A DNA stretch of 64,000 nt from positions 1 to 64,000 of the forward strand of contig NZ_QBUY01000005.1 in assembly GCF_003121405.1 (NCBI RefSeq), written 5' to 3'. Under the pieces are notes generated by a model, which worked only from the letters and a program-made list of their open reading frames with translations, made no database searches and was not told the origin of the DNA. Origin of the DNA: Paraburkholderia sp. C35. GTDB lineage: Bacteria; Pseudomonadota; Gammaproteobacteria; Burkholderiales; Burkholderiaceae. Made by a program: the position numbers and the translations under genes. Of the stretch, positions 17,476 to 27,156 are shown in pieces (position 1 is the first letter of the stretch; each line of letters starts with the position of its first letter).

Positions 17476-18033
17476 TTAAGACGCCGTGCGCGGCGGAAGC
17501 AACGTGATGCCGAATTGCGTTGCGGCATCGCGCATGCGTACCTTGTCTGCGTCGGTTGGAATACGTGCTTCGACGGGACCGGTCTGCGCATCGGCGCAAG
17601 TATCGACGAAGCGTTCAAAGCCGGCAGGCGTGCAGATTACGAGGTAGTGTGCGGTCTGTCCGGTACGATTGATGATCTGATGCTCGGTGCCGCGCGGCAA
17701 GACGAGCATGCTACCAGGACGCAAGCATTGCGGTGCGCCGTCGACGATCACTTCGAGTTCACCGTCGAGCATGTGCAGCGTTTCGTCTTCATGCTGATGC
17801 CGATGCATCGGTGATGCGCGTCCAGCGGGTGAGAACAGTTCGAGCATGCAATACGCGTTACCCGTCTGATCGCCGGAGACGAGCAGACGAGTCCGCGAGC
17901 CGCCGAAGTCATATTCGACGGGCTTGTCATTCAGGACGAACACAGCGGATTCTCCAGATAGTTCAAAAGGCTCAAGCGTTCGCTTGATGGTTCGACTGTA
18001 CGCGACGTGGGTTGAAAATTTGCCGGCAGCCAT
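17476..18033 (-). CDS. Cupin domain protein
   Basis: 185 residues containing one classical cupin barrel: HRHQHEDETLHMLDGELEV (motif 1 with His-x-His and Glu) and PRGTEHQIIN (motif 2 His). The fold binds Fe, Mn or Ni and serves dioxygenases, isomerases and sensors. It is 37 bases from the divergent LysR at 18071, so the two genes probably form a regulator-target pair. No substrate can be inferred. Confidence 0.85.
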   Translation of the reverse strand: MAAGKFSTHVAYSRTIKRTLEPFELSGESAVFVLNDKPVEYDFGGSRTRLLVSGDQTGNAYCMLELFSPAGRASPMHRHQHEDETLHMLDGELEVIVDGAPQCLRPGSMLVLPRGTEHQIINRTGQTAHYLVICTPAGFERFVDTCADAQTGPVEARIPTDADKVRMRDAATQFGITLLPPRTAS

Positions 18034-18070
18034 GCCGTCTCTTTGATGACAGTTTGTCGGGAATCACGCG

Positions 18071-18973
18071 ATGAAGAATCTCACCCAGTTCGTCAACTTT
18101 TCGGCTGTCGCGCGACACGGCAGCTTCGCGCAGGCGGCGCGAGAGTTGGGACTTGCGCCGTCGTCAGTGGCCAAGAGCGTGGCGCGGCTCGAGAACGAGT
18201 CAGGCGCGCGACTGTTCCATCGGACCACTCGCTCGGTGACGCTCACGGAAGAGGGGCGGCGTCTCTACGAAAAGGCCGCGCGGCGGCTGCAGGAGATCGA
18301 GGCGCTCGATCGCGGATCGGGCGGAGGCGACGACGAGCCGGCTGGCGTGCTGCGGAGCGGAGCGCCCATCGGATACGGCGGACGTGTCGTGCTGCCCGCG
18401 ATGACGCAGTTGCGGGAGCGCTATCCGTCGCTCGATATCGATCTGCGGTTGTCGGATGAGCGCGTCAACCTGCTGGACGATGGACTGGATGCCGTGGTCC
18501 GCTTCGGCGAACTCGACGATTCGACACTGATCGCGCGTCAGATCGACCAGCAGCCGCTCGTGCTGTGCGCAAGCCCGCGCTATCTCGCGCGTCGAGCGCC
18601 CATCGGCGCCGTGAAGGATCTGGCGCAGCACTCGCTGATCGCGTTCCGCATGCCGACGACGGGGCGCGAGCGACCATTCGAGTTCATCGAGAACGGCAGC
18701 AAGGTCGTCTTTACACCTGACGCGCGCATGTCGATCAGCCATGGTGAATCGTTAGCGGAAGCCGCGGCGCTCGGCGCCGGATTGGCGCAGGTGCCGGCAT
18801 TTTTCGCGCGCCCGCGATTCGCGGACGGCACGCTCGTCGAAGTATTGCCGCATTGCCGGCCTGAACCGCTGACGGTCAATCTCATCACGCCAGGTTCGAG
18901 GGTGCGGCCGGCGAGGGTGCGAGCGCTGATCGATGCGATCACAACCTACGTCGAACAGGCGAACGCGGGTTGA
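18071..18973 (+). CDS. LysR family transcriptional regulator
   Basis: 300 residues with N-terminal DNA-binding domain (GSFAQAARELGLAPSSVAKSVARLE, residues about 17-42, then LFHRTTRSV) and a C-terminal effector domain. It is close to the CrgA-like group. The start is ATG 18071, only 37 bases from the divergent cupin gene, which is its likely target. The neighbouring LysR at 19028 is convergent. Confidence 0.93.
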   Translation: MKNLTQFVNFSAVARHGSFAQAARELGLAPSSVAKSVARLENESGARLFHRTTRSVTLTEEGRRLYEKAARRLQEIEALDRGSGGGDDEPAGVLRSGAPIGYGGRVVLPAMTQLRERYPSLDIDLRLSDERVNLLDDGLDAVVRFGELDDSTLIARQIDQQPLVLCASPRYLARRAPIGAVKDLAQHSLIAFRMPTTGRERPFEFIENGSKVVFTPDARMSISHGESLAEAAALGAGLAQVPAFFARPRFADGTLVEVLPHCRPEPLTVNLITPGSRVRPARVRALIDAITTYVEQANAG

Positions 18974-19027
18974 ACGGGTTCGCGATCGCGAGTTTTAGTG
19001 GGCCATTCTGATCGACGGCTGCGCGCG

Positions 19028-19945
19028 TTACTTCGGCCACCGCCACGTGGGATCGGAGAGATGATCGGCGAAGTAATCGGACAGCGCGGCCACCTTCGCG
19101 GGGCGCGCACGCGCTGACGGCGTCACGAAGTAGAGACCGCCTTTCGTCAGCGACCAGTCGGTCAGAAGCGCTTCGAGACGCCCATCGGCCAGATACTCGC
19201 CGGCGATAAATTCGGGCAGTTCGGCGATCGCCAGGCCATCGAGCAGCGTGGGCAACAGCGCATCGGAATTCGTCCCGCGCACCGGACCACTCGGCATCAC
19301 GGGTTCTTCCTCGCCCGCGTCGATCGTGAAACGCCACACATCGCTACGCGCGCGATACGCATACGAGAGACACGGCCGATCTGCCAGTTCGCGTGGCTGC
19401 GCGGGCCGGCCTTCGCGCCGCAGATAGTCCGGCGAGGCCACCACGAATTGCGTCACGGCACACAGCCGCCGCGCCACCAGCGACGAATCGGGCAACGCGG
19501 CAATGCGTAACGCCGCATCGAAACCATCGGCGACCAGATCAACCGGCGCATCCGACAGATGCAGGTCGATCGACACCTCGGGATAGGCGCGAAAGAAGCC
19601 CGGCAGCAGCGGCGCAACCCAGCGCAGCCCAAACGACATCGGCACGGCGAGGCGCACCATGCCGCGCGGCTGCACCGACATCTCGCGCGCCGCACTCTCC
19701 GCTTCCTCGGCCTGCCGGTAGAGCTCGCTGGCTTTCTCGCAGATCGTGCGGCCAAACTCGGTGAGCGACAGCTGCCGCGACGTCCGGTTGAAAAGCCGTG
19801 CGCCCAGCCGATCTTCCAGGCGGGCCACGCCGCGCGACACCGTCGCCACTGAGACGCCCATCGTGCGGGCCGCAGCCGCGAACGATCCTTCCTCGGCGAC
19901 CTTCGCGAACATCGCAAGTCCTTCGAAATCAGGCAGCTTCGCCAT
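19028..19945 (-). CDS. LysR family transcriptional regulator
   Basis: 305 residues. The helix-turn-helix lies at about 19-44 (GSFAAAARTMGVSVATVSRGVARLE), followed by LFNRTSRQL and a periplasmic-binding-like effector domain. It is divergent from the short-chain dehydrogenase at 20088 across 142 bases containing LysR-box-like inverted repeats. It probably controls that dehydrogenase and perhaps the pirin behind it. Confidence 0.93.
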   Translation of the reverse strand: MAKLPDFEGLAMFAKVAEEGSFAAAARTMGVSVATVSRGVARLEDRLGARLFNRTSRQLSLTEFGRTICEKASELYRQAEEAESAAREMSVQPRGMVRLAVPMSFGLRWVAPLLPGFFRAYPEVSIDLHLSDAPVDLVADGFDAALRIAALPDSSLVARRLCAVTQFVVASPDYLRREGRPAQPRELADRPCLSYAYRARSDVWRFTIDAGEEEPVMPSGPVRGTNSDALLPTLLDGLAIAELPEFIAGEYLADGRLEALLTDWSLTKGGLYFVTPSARARPAKVAALSDYFADHLSDPTWRWPK

Positions 19946-19989
19946 TCGTCCTCATTGTTGCATATTTGCAATGTTGGTTTGCAATCAAT

Positions 19990-20004
19990 TCTATTTCGAA
20001 TAGA
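19990..20004. promoter_or_regulatory. Inverted repeat, candidate LysR box
   Basis: TCTATT-TCG-AATAGA is a perfect 6-base inverted repeat with a 3-base spacer in the divergent LysR/SDR gap. A second imperfect repeat, TTGCATATTTGCAA, lies upstream near 19958. Position favours an operator for the LysR at 19028-19945. Confidence 0.5.
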
Positions 20005-20087
20005 TCGCGCCGTCGATATTCTCCTCACATCGCAGCACGAAACACCGAACGCCAACATCCACTGAACGAAACGAAAGGAGCAATACC

Positions 20088-20852
20088 ATGGCACGCAAGC
20101 ACGACAACAAGATCGCACTCGTCACCGGCGCAACCAGCGGCATCGGCCTCGCCACCGCGCAGCGCTTCGCAGCGGAAGGCGCGCACGTTTACCTCACGGG
20201 CCGCCGTCAGGCCGAACTCGACGCCGCCGTGAAGAGCATCCACGAAGCGGGCGGCAAGGCGACAGGTGTACGCGTCGACTCCACGAAGCTCGGCGAACTC
20301 GACGCGCTGTATGCGCAGATCAAGGAAGAACAGGGACGTCTGGACGTGCTGTTCGCAAACGCCGGCGGTGGTTCGATGCTGCCGTTCGGCAGCATCACGG
20401 AAGAGCACTTCGACGACACCTTCAATCGCAATGTGAAGGGCGTGCTGTTCACGGTGCAAAAGGCGCTGCCGCTGCTGGCCAAGGGCGCGTCGGTGATTCT
20501 CACGGGTTCGACGGCAGGCAGCGCGGGCACGGCGGCTTTCAGCGTGTACTCGGCGTCGAAGGCAGCGGTGCGTTCATTCGCACGCAACTGGATTCTCGAC
20601 CTGAAGGACCGCCAGGTCCGCGTGAACACGATCAGCCCCGGCGCGACCCGCACGCCTGGTCTGCTCGATCTGGCCGGTGACGATGCAGCCCAGCGTCAGG
20701 GTCTGGCCGATTATCTGGCCGCGCAGATCCCGATGGGACGTCTGGGCGAACCCGAAGAAATCGCGAGCGCGGCGCTGTTCCTCGCCTCGGACGATGCGAG
20801 CTTCGTGAACGGCATCGAACTGTTCGTCGATGGTGGACAACAGCAGATCTGA
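20088..20852 (+). CDS. Short-chain dehydrogenase/reductase
   Basis: 254 residues with classical SDR motifs: [12 protein letters not shown] (nucleotide binding, about 14-25), NAGGG, catalytic Ser in LTGSTAGS and YSASK (Tyr-x-x-x-Lys), and PGATRTP after the active site. An Arg after the second strand (TGRRQAE) suggests NADPH. A GAAAGGAG ribosome site precedes ATG 20088. The pirin gene follows after 72 bases, so the two may be co-transcribed and regulated by the divergent LysR; this pairing is common in proteobacteria. The substrate is unknown. Confidence 0.95.
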   Translation: MARKHDNKIALVTGATSGIGLATAQRFAAEGAHVYLTGRRQAELDAAVKSIHEAGGKATGVRVDSTKLGELDALYAQIKEEQGRLDVLFANAGGGSMLPFGSITEEHFDDTFNRNVKGVLFTVQKALPLLAKGASVILTGSTAGSAGTAAFSVYSASKAAVRSFARNWILDLKDRQVRVNTISPGATRTPGLLDLAGDDAAQRQGLADYLAAQIPMGRLGEPEEIASAALFLASDDASFVNGIELFVDGGQQQI

Positions 20853-20924
20853 GTGCGGCCTGGCGCGTGGATGCGGTCATTGATGATCGTATCCGCGCGA
20901 GGCGCGCCCGAACGGAGTGTCATC

Positions 20925-21656
20925 ATGATCGAACATCGTCCTTTTCTTTCGCTCGGCGCAATCCGGCGCGACTGGCTCGACGCGCGGCTGCATTTCCGCG
21001 TTGGCGAGACCGGGCACGCCGGGCATGCGCCGCTCGGCCCGCTTCACGTGTGGAACGACGATGAATTCGCGCCGCATTCGGGTTTCGGGCTGCATGCGCA
21101 TCGCGACGTCGAGATCGTCACGTGGGTGCGCTCAGGCGCGATCACGCACGAAGACGACGCAGGCAATCGCGCGCGGCTCGTCGCCGATTCCGTTCAGGCG
21201 ATGAGTGCGGGCACCGCGATCCATCACGCCGAGCGCAACGAAGAAAACTCGCCCGCGCGGCTGTTCCAGATCTGGTTGCGCCCACGCACGCCGGGCGGCA
21301 CGCCGCGCTGGGCGACGCGCGTCTGTTCTCGTGAACTGCGCGAAGGCCGCTTTATCACGCTGGCGAGCGGCGATCCGGACGATGTGGCCGCGGGCGCACT
21401 GCCCATCAATGCCGATGCGCGCGTGCGTGTTGCGACGCTGCGCGAAGGCACGCGGATGCAATACACGTTGCCGATGCCGGGTTCTGCGTATCTGGTCGCG
21501 GATCAAGGGCGGCTCGACGTGGGACACGTCTGCCTGTCCGCACGCGATGGCGTGGCGATTCGCGATGAAGCGCAGTTTGCGATGACGGCGCGCGACGATA
21601 CCGGTGTCGTAATCGTTGAACTGTTGACTCGAAGCGACTGGGCGTACGGCCTATAA
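20925..21656 (+). CDS. Pirin family protein (YhhW-like)
   Basis: 243 residues. The N-terminal cupin has HAHRDVEIVTWV (metal His pair) and MSAGTAIHHAE (third His, Glu), preceded by the typical F.P HPH-type block; a C-terminal cupin follows. YhhW proteins can act as quercetinases. ATG 20925 is chosen for the GGAG 7 bases upstream. It follows the SDR gene and is probably in the same transcript. This is the second pirin in the window, only distantly similar to that at 7177. Confidence 0.9.
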   Translation: MIEHRPFLSLGAIRRDWLDARLHFRVGETGHAGHAPLGPLHVWNDDEFAPHSGFGLHAHRDVEIVTWVRSGAITHEDDAGNRARLVADSVQAMSAGTAIHHAERNEENSPARLFQIWLRPRTPGGTPRWATRVCSRELREGRFITLASGDPDDVAAGALPINADARVRVATLREGTRMQYTLPMPGSAYLVADQGRLDVGHVCLSARDGVAIRDEAQFAMTARDDTGVVIVELLTRSDWAYGL

Positions 21657-21777
21657 CCGAAGATCACGAGACAAACAGGCCGTTCAATCGCGGTAACATG
21701 CGAAACGAAGCAGCATGGGTATGTCGTTGCGGTCATCGCATCGATTGGCAAACAGGTCGTTCTATCCCGTCACTACG

Positions 21778-22392
21778 ATGAGCAGCGAGTTCCGAGTCCT
21801 CTTTGTCGGCAACAGTTATACAACGCGAAACGATATGCCGACGACGCTTGCCAGTCTCCTTGAGGCAAGCATTCCCGGTATGCAGGTGACAGTAGAGGTA
21901 TTCGCGTTCGGCGGAGCGTCGCTTGCCGCGCATTGGAACCGAGGCGAAGTCCAAAAGCGTCTGGCTGACCGGAAATGGGATGCTGTCGTATTGCAGGACC
22001 AAAGCACTCGACCGATCCGTGCATTGAAAAGCATGCAAGAGTACGCGCGAAGATTCGTCGACGAGATTCTCAGCTCTGGTGCGAAACCGTATTTGTACAT
22101 GACCTGGGCCCGGAAAAATGACCCGGCGTCGCATGCAAATATCGTTACGGCATTTCAGGGCTTGGCCAGCGCGACCGGCGCCAGCGTAATCCCGGTCGGT
22201 CTGGCGTGGGATCAGTTTCGCAGACTTCGACCTGACATTGACCTGTACGAAGCGGATGGAAGTCATCCATCAGTGATCGGATCATATATAGCGGCGTGCA
22301 CTCACTTTTTTTCATTAGTGGACACTGAGGCAGTCGCCGATAGACCAGATGAAAAATGCATTGAGTGCTACGGATCTGAGTCTGCTCCATGA
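21778..22392 (+). CDS. SGNH/GDSL-like hydrolase, DUF4886-type
   Basis: About 204 residues. It begins with a strand and VGNSYT, which supplies the block I Gly-Asn-Ser nucleophile. Then come FGGASLAAHW (block II Gly), WDAVVLQDQS and a C-terminal EADGSHPS (Asp-x-x-His, block V). This matches DUF4886/SGNH proteins, which act as esterases or acetylhydrolases. ATG 21778 gives a compact start at the first strand, but an in-frame ATG at 21715 is possible; neither has a strong ribosome site. There is no signal peptide. It stands alone, with AT-richer codons at the 3' end. Confidence 0.8.
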   Translation: MSSEFRVLFVGNSYTTRNDMPTTLASLLEASIPGMQVTVEVFAFGGASLAAHWNRGEVQKRLADRKWDAVVLQDQSTRPIRALKSMQEYARRFVDEILSSGAKPYLYMTWARKNDPASHANIVTAFQGLASATGASVIPVGLAWDQFRRLRPDIDLYEADGSHPSVIGSYIAACTHFFSLVDTEAVADRPDEKCIECYGSESAP

Positions 22393-22722
22393 CATATGCA
22401 GGGCGGCCGCAAGAACTGATAAAACTTTCCGCTCAAGTTAGCTGGTTACGTCGCAGGCCGATCATCGTCAGGCAACAGTGGAGTCGGTCGAGAACGGTCA
22501 AGACCAGGCCTTCACCGCTCGCGTATCATCACCATGCAAGAGGTTGCTTTACACGTAAAAGCAGTCAGCAAATGTCCTGATTTGGCGCGGCTCCTGTGCA
22601 TTGACGGTGGTCTGAAACATTGCCTGTCCGGATAGTTCAGAGTGGCTGTGTCATCCACGTGATCTCGGACAGCTTCCTGGTTCAGGCTCTATCTCGCTCC
22701 CCTTAGCCCGGTCGACATCGTC
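22393..22722. other. Non-coding stretch, 330 bases
   Basis: No supported gene. The minus strand near 22440-22520 has a short open stretch (VLTVLDRLHCCLTMIGLRR) that may be a gene remnant, but it cannot be assigned. The 3' part probably contains the promoter of the LysR at 22723. Confidence 0.4.
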
Positions 22723-23697
22723 ATGGCGTCTCAGTTCGAACTTAGCGAAACCCTGGTCGGCGCACTGTCGCTGCGGGCCATCAAATCATTTCTCGCCGCT
22801 GCGAAATTCGGCAGTTTCACCAAGGCGGCCAGCGCACTGAGCGTGACGCCGGCGGCTGTCAGCAAGCAGGTGCTGGAACTGGAGGACTACCTCGGCACAG
22901 CACTGTTTGTCCGCTCGGGCCGGGCCGTCGCGCTGACGCCCGATGGCGAGATGTTCAAGGATGCCGCCCAGCTTTCGCTGATCAATATTCATCAGGCCGC
23001 CGAGCGCCTGCGCAAGCGCATGCCCGCGAGGCAGACGCTGACTTTGTGCTGTTCGCCGGCGTTTTCGGCGTTGTGGCTACACAGGCGATTACCTGAATTC
23101 CTGCAGGACGCTCCCGATATCGAACTCACCGTGCTGGCCACACAGAATTTCGTCGCGATGGAGGCGGGCGTACGGCCGGACGTGTACATCGCCAAGCTGG
23201 CCAGCCTGCGCGACGGATACGACAGCGAGCATCTGTTCGACGACGTGGTCTATCCGGTCTGCACGCCGCATTATTTGCAGAGGCACGGTCCGATCGAGAC
23301 TGCCGAGGAACTGCTCGGCATGTCGCTGCTGGATCTCAGCGCCTATGGCCGCTCGCAGATCTCCGAGCATATCGACTGGAAGGTCTGGCTGGCGCTGCAT
23401 GACGTGGATACGAACTGGTGCGCCGATATCCCGCGCCAGCTGTTCATCACCAACGACTATCCGGCGATCGTGCAGCTGGCGCTCGCGCACCAGGGCGTGG
23501 CGCTCGGCTGGCATCATCTCGTCAGACACCTGGTGGAGAGTGGCGACCTGGTGCGTCCGCTGCCTCACGAGACCGTCATGAAGAACCGCGGCCATTACCT
23601 GTCCGTGCGGAAGGACAAGATCGAAACCAGCGTCTGCAAGCGGTTCTGCGAGTGGATCAGACGGGAGCTTGCGTTGCCATCGTCAACCAAAAGTTGA
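22723..23697 (+). CDS. LysR family transcriptional regulator of hydroxyproline-type genes
   Basis: 324 residues, GcvA-like: helix-turn-helix at about 32-57 (GSFTKAASALSVTPAAVSKQVLELE, then LFVRSGRAV) and a substrate-binding-like C-terminal domain. It is transcribed in the same direction as the downstream hydroxyproline epimerase family and cyclodeaminase family genes, so it is the obvious candidate regulator. The 100-base gap after it is AT-rich (TTAATTTAATGG region) and probably holds the target promoter. Confidence 0.92.
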   Translation: MASQFELSETLVGALSLRAIKSFLAAAKFGSFTKAASALSVTPAAVSKQVLELEDYLGTALFVRSGRAVALTPDGEMFKDAAQLSLINIHQAAERLRKRMPARQTLTLCCSPAFSALWLHRRLPEFLQDAPDIELTVLATQNFVAMEAGVRPDVYIAKLASLRDGYDSEHLFDDVVYPVCTPHYLQRHGPIETAEELLGMSLLDLSAYGRSQISEHIDWKVWLALHDVDTNWCADIPRQLFITNDYPAIVQLALAHQGVALGWHHLVRHLVESGDLVRPLPHETVMKNRGHYLSVRKDKIETSVCKRFCEWIRRELALPSSTKS

Positions 23698-23797
23698 AGC
23701 AACGCCGGAAAAAACGTTGCTTAATTTAATGGCAAAACCGGCATAAATTCCTCTTTAAGTCGCACAGGGGCGGCGGCACCGAAGAGGATTTCAGCAG

Positions 23798-24856
23798 ATG
23801 GGTTTCAAGAGAAGCATCCATGCCGTGGAGACCCACTCGGGTATTCCCATGCGCGTCGTGACGGGCGGTATCCCGCATATTCCCGGCGACACCGTCCAGG
23901 CCAAGATGAAATGGCTGGAAGCCAATGACGACGGACTGCGCAAGCTGCTGCTGCGCGAGCCGCGGGGCTATCCGGCCCACTGTTGCAACATCGTCGTGCC
24001 GCCCTGTCATCCGGAAGCGGATGCGGGCTACATCATCCTGGAGCAGGTCGAATATCCGATGATGTCGGGCGGCAACACGATCTCCGTGGCCACCGTGCTG
24101 CTCGAAATGGGCATGTTGCCGATGCAGGAACCCGTGACCGAGCTCACGCTTGAAGCGCCGGCCGGGCTGATCCGCATCACCGCGCAGTGCGAGGGCGGTA
24201 AGGTCAAGAGCGTCAAGTTCAAAAATGTCCCAGCTTTCGCCGCGCATCTTGATGCTTTGATCGACGTGCCGCATCTCGGCAAGGTGCGGGTGGACGTCGG
24301 GTGGGGCGGCATGTTCTACGCGATTGCCGACGTGCGTCAATTTCCGGGGCTTGAGCTCAAGCCCGAACACGGCAAGGAGATCGCGCGCGGTTCAGCGATG
24401 ATCCGGCAGGCCGCTATCGAGCAGTTGCCTGTTGCGCACCCCGATTATCCGGGCGTCGGCATCACGATTTCCCAGCTTTCGGGTCCCACCGACGATCCGC
24501 GTGCCGACTGGAAGAACGCGGTCACGATGCCCACCGGACCGCTGTCGTGGGACGATCCGGCCACCTGGACGGGCGCGATCGACCGCTGCCCCTGCGGCAC
24601 CGGCACTTGCGCGAAGATGGCCGTGTTGCACGCGAAAGGCGAACTGCCGCTGCACCAGGATTTCCGGCATCAGGGCATCCTCGGTACTGTCTATACCGGC
24701 CGCCTGGAGGAGACCACACGGATCGGCGACCAGACAGCCGTGGTGCCCACGCTCGCGGGCACCAGCTGGATTCATGGCATCCAGACCATTGTGCTGGATC
24801 ACGACGATCCGTTTCCTGAGGGCTACACCCTCGGCGATATCTGGCCGAAACAGTAG
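23798..24856 (+). CDS. Proline racemase superfamily, hydroxyproline epimerase-like (Ser/Cys type)
   Basis: 352 residues of the diaminopimelate epimerase-like fold. The first catalytic position carries Ser90 in MMSGGNT, where Cys-Gly-His is usual, and the second site is Cys266 in DRCPCGTGT. Proline racemase and most 4-hydroxyproline 2-epimerases have Cys/Cys, and trans-3-hydroxyproline dehydratases have Cys/Thr. Ser/Cys members exist and have been linked to 3- or 4-hydroxyproline epimerisation. The cyclodeaminase family gene follows after 11 bases, which favours hydroxyproline catabolism. The exact reaction (epimerase or dehydratase) is uncertain. Confidence 0.88.
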   Translation: MGFKRSIHAVETHSGIPMRVVTGGIPHIPGDTVQAKMKWLEANDDGLRKLLLREPRGYPAHCCNIVVPPCHPEADAGYIILEQVEYPMMSGGNTISVATVLLEMGMLPMQEPVTELTLEAPAGLIRITAQCEGGKVKSVKFKNVPAFAAHLDALIDVPHLGKVRVDVGWGGMFYAIADVRQFPGLELKPEHGKEIARGSAMIRQAAIEQLPVAHPDYPGVGITISQLSGPTDDPRADWKNAVTMPTGPLSWDDPATWTGAIDRCPCGTGTCAKMAVLHAKGELPLHQDFRHQGILGTVYTGRLEETTRIGDQTAVVPTLAGTSWIHGIQTIVLDHDDPFPEGYTLGDIWPKQ

Positions 24857-24867
24857 GAGTGGCGCTC

Positions 24868-25800
24868 ATGCAGATCATTTCGGCGCAGCAGATCCGTTCG
24901 GTGCTCGACTGGCGCGGTGTTCTCGACGCGTTGTATCGTGGACATAGCGGACCACGGCCAGGCGGCGATGGTTTCTTTATCGGCGATTCGAACTTCGGTC
25001 TCTTCAGTCGCGGCGTGATCCTGCCCGGCAAGGGCGCCGGAATCAAGATCGCGTCGATCTATCCGGCCAACGGCGCGGCTGATCCTCCGTTGCCTTCGGA
25101 GCAGGCTGCGTTCCTCGTGATGGACGAGCAAACCAAAGGACCGGTCGCGATACTGGACGGCCCCGAGATCACGCGCTGGAAGACCGCCGCCGATTCCGCG
25201 CTGGCGGCACGAATGCTGAGCAACGAGCAAAGCAAAGTTCTACTGGTCCTCGGCGCAGGGCCGGTTGCGCAGTCACTGACGGATGCTTACCTGCATATCC
25301 GTCCGGCCATTCGGGAAGTGCTGTTGTGGAACCGCACGCCGTCGAAGCTGGCGGCCGCGGGCCAGGCGCTGGAAGCAAGGGGCATCCGAGTTCGCATTGT
25401 CGACGATCTCGACGCGGCGGTTGCCCGTGCAGACATCATCACGTCCGCCACCAGCGCGTTGACGCCGATGATCCGGGGCGAGTGTGTTCGTCCCGGTACG
25501 CATGTCGATCTGGTCGGCGGATATCGGCCGGACATGCAGGAGGCCGATTGCGATGTGTTCCGCGACGCAAGAATCTTCGTCGACGACATACCGAATGCGC
25601 TGCGATCTGGCGACATACGCATCCCGATGCAGGAGGGTGTGATCCGGGATGATCATATCGAGGGCGATCTGTTCGATCTGTGCCGGATGCCTGCGTTCCA
25701 CCGTTCGGCCGAGGACCGGACGGTTTACAAGAATGCAGGCGGTGCGCATCTGGATCTGATCGTCAGCCAGTATGTTGTCAATCAATTGGAATCACATTGA
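24868..25800 (+). CDS. Ornithine cyclodeaminase/mu-crystallin family, probable pyrroline-2-carboxylate reductase
   Basis: 310 residues. The Rossmann motif VLGAGPVAQS lies near residue 130, with upstream Lys/Arg for carboxylate binding (RWKTAADSALA). Family members include ornithine cyclodeaminase, ketimine reductase and delta1-pyrroline-2-carboxylate reductase (LhpI-like). Beside a proline racemase superfamily gene, the reductase role that converts the dehydration product of 3-hydroxyproline to proline is the best fit. ATG 24868 is chosen for AGGAG 8 bases upstream; GTG 24859 overlaps that site. It is co-transcribed with the epimerase. Confidence 0.87.
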   Translation: MQIISAQQIRSVLDWRGVLDALYRGHSGPRPGGDGFFIGDSNFGLFSRGVILPGKGAGIKIASIYPANGAADPPLPSEQAAFLVMDEQTKGPVAILDGPEITRWKTAADSALAARMLSNEQSKVLLVLGAGPVAQSLTDAYLHIRPAIREVLLWNRTPSKLAAAGQALEARGIRVRIVDDLDAAVARADIITSATSALTPMIRGECVRPGTHVDLVGGYRPDMQEADCDVFRDARIFVDDIPNALRSGDIRIPMQEGVIRDDHIEGDLFDLCRMPAFHRSAEDRTVYKNAGGAHLDLIVSQYVVNQLESH

Positions 25801-26019
25801 TAGCAACGCCGATTGCAAGAAGCACTGGCTGGGGCAGGCAGAAGCCATCGTCGGTCATCGGTTGGGGTTAAAAAAGATCAAGTGAAAATCCGATTTTTAT
25901 TGGGCTGTAGAAAGATTGTTTAGTTATACGTAGTTAGATGTGCGTTAAGCGCGAATAGGTGAGCTGCTCTACTAGTCCGAAGTTTGGCAAGTTGAACATT
26001 TATTGAATCGGTGCCTACC

Positions 26020-27156
26020 ATGCGAAAAGTTCTTTTACCCCTCATTGTTACTACCATTCTTTCCGGAATGACAGGCGAGGCGCTCTCGCAGCAAGTCGTC
26101 AAGATTGGTATCTCTGCGCCGCTGACCGGTATAGGCGCGGCGAGCGGTAAGGACATGGAGAACGGCGCGCGCCTTGCGATCGAAGAGGCAAACGCGCAGC
26201 ACCTCACTATTGGTGGCCAGCAGGTCAAGTTCGAACTCGATTCCGTTGACGACCAGGGCGATCCACGAGTCGGGGTTCAGGTGGCGCAAAAACTGGTAGA
26301 CGATGGGGGGGTAGCGACGATCGGGTACTACAACTCAGGGGTCGCTCTGCCGTCAGCCCCTATCTTTGCCAAGGCTGGCATTCCACTGCTTGATCCAGCA
26401 GCGACGAATCCCCAGATCACGCGCCTTGGATTGACCAATGTTTTCCGGATCATCGCTACCGACGTTCAAAACTCGGGCAATGCCGGCAACTACGCGGTAA
26501 CCGTAACGAAAGCGAAGCGAATCGCAACGATGGATGATCGCACCGCCTTCGGTCAGGGCGCTGTCGAAGAATTCAAGAAGGCCGTTCAGGCCGCAGGTGG
26601 ATCGATCGTCACGTCTGAGTATACAAATGACAAGGCAGTTGAATTCAACGCCTTGTTGACGAATATAAAGGCTGCAAACGCAGATCTCCTGTTTTTCTCG
26701 GGGAGCAATGCGCAAGCGGGCCTGATCGTAAAGCGAATGAAGCAGCTTGGGATGCACACGCAGTTTGTCGGCAGCGGAGGCATCGCCGATACCGTGTTTG
26801 TACAGTCGGCCGGCAATGCTGCAGATGGTTCGATGGCTTGGGAGTACGGACGTCCGATTGATTCGATGCCAGCGGGGAGAACTTTCGGTGAGAAATACAA
26901 AAAGCGGTTTGGTATGGATCCCCTTACTTTTTCGCCGTTCTCCTATGACTGTGCATGGATCGCCATCGATGCGATGAAAAAAGCAGGCTCGACAAACCCG
27001 GCTGTCTTTGTGTCGGTGCTTCGCTCAACCCAGTATGACGGAATCACTGGCCACATTTCGTTCGATAAGTTCGGAGATTTGACTGATCCGACCTCAACGC
27101 TGTACCAGGTCAAGAACGGAAAATGGGTCCCGGTAACAACGATTGGGGCGAGGTAA
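26020..27156 (+). CDS. Branched-chain amino-acid-type ABC substrate-binding protein (orphan)
   Basis: 378 residues with a signal peptide (MRKVLLPLIVTTILSG, cleavage likely after EALS or nearby) and a LivJ/LivK type I periplasmic binding fold. Visible motifs are ISAPLTG, KDMENGARLAIEEAN, DDQGDPR and DPAATNP. It binds amino acids or related compounds in the periplasm. No permease or ATPase gene is adjacent, so it must work with a transporter encoded elsewhere or act as a sensor. It follows the hydroxyproline-type genes by 219 bases and could supply their substrate. Base composition is slightly more AT-rich than upstream genes. Confidence 0.9.
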   Translation: MRKVLLPLIVTTILSGMTGEALSQQVVKIGISAPLTGIGAASGKDMENGARLAIEEANAQHLTIGGQQVKFELDSVDDQGDPRVGVQVAQKLVDDGGVATIGYYNSGVALPSAPIFAKAGIPLLDPAATNPQITRLGLTNVFRIIATDVQNSGNAGNYAVTVTKAKRIATMDDRTAFGQGAVEEFKKAVQAAGGSIVTSEYTNDKAVEFNALLTNIKAANADLLFFSGSNAQAGLIVKRMKQLGMHTQFVGSGGIADTVFVQSAGNAADGSMAWEYGRPIDSMPAGRTFGEKYKKRFGMDPLTFSPFSYDCAWIAIDAMKKAGSTNPAVFVSVLRSTQYDGITGHISFDKFGDLTDPTSTLYQVKNGKWVPVTTIGAR

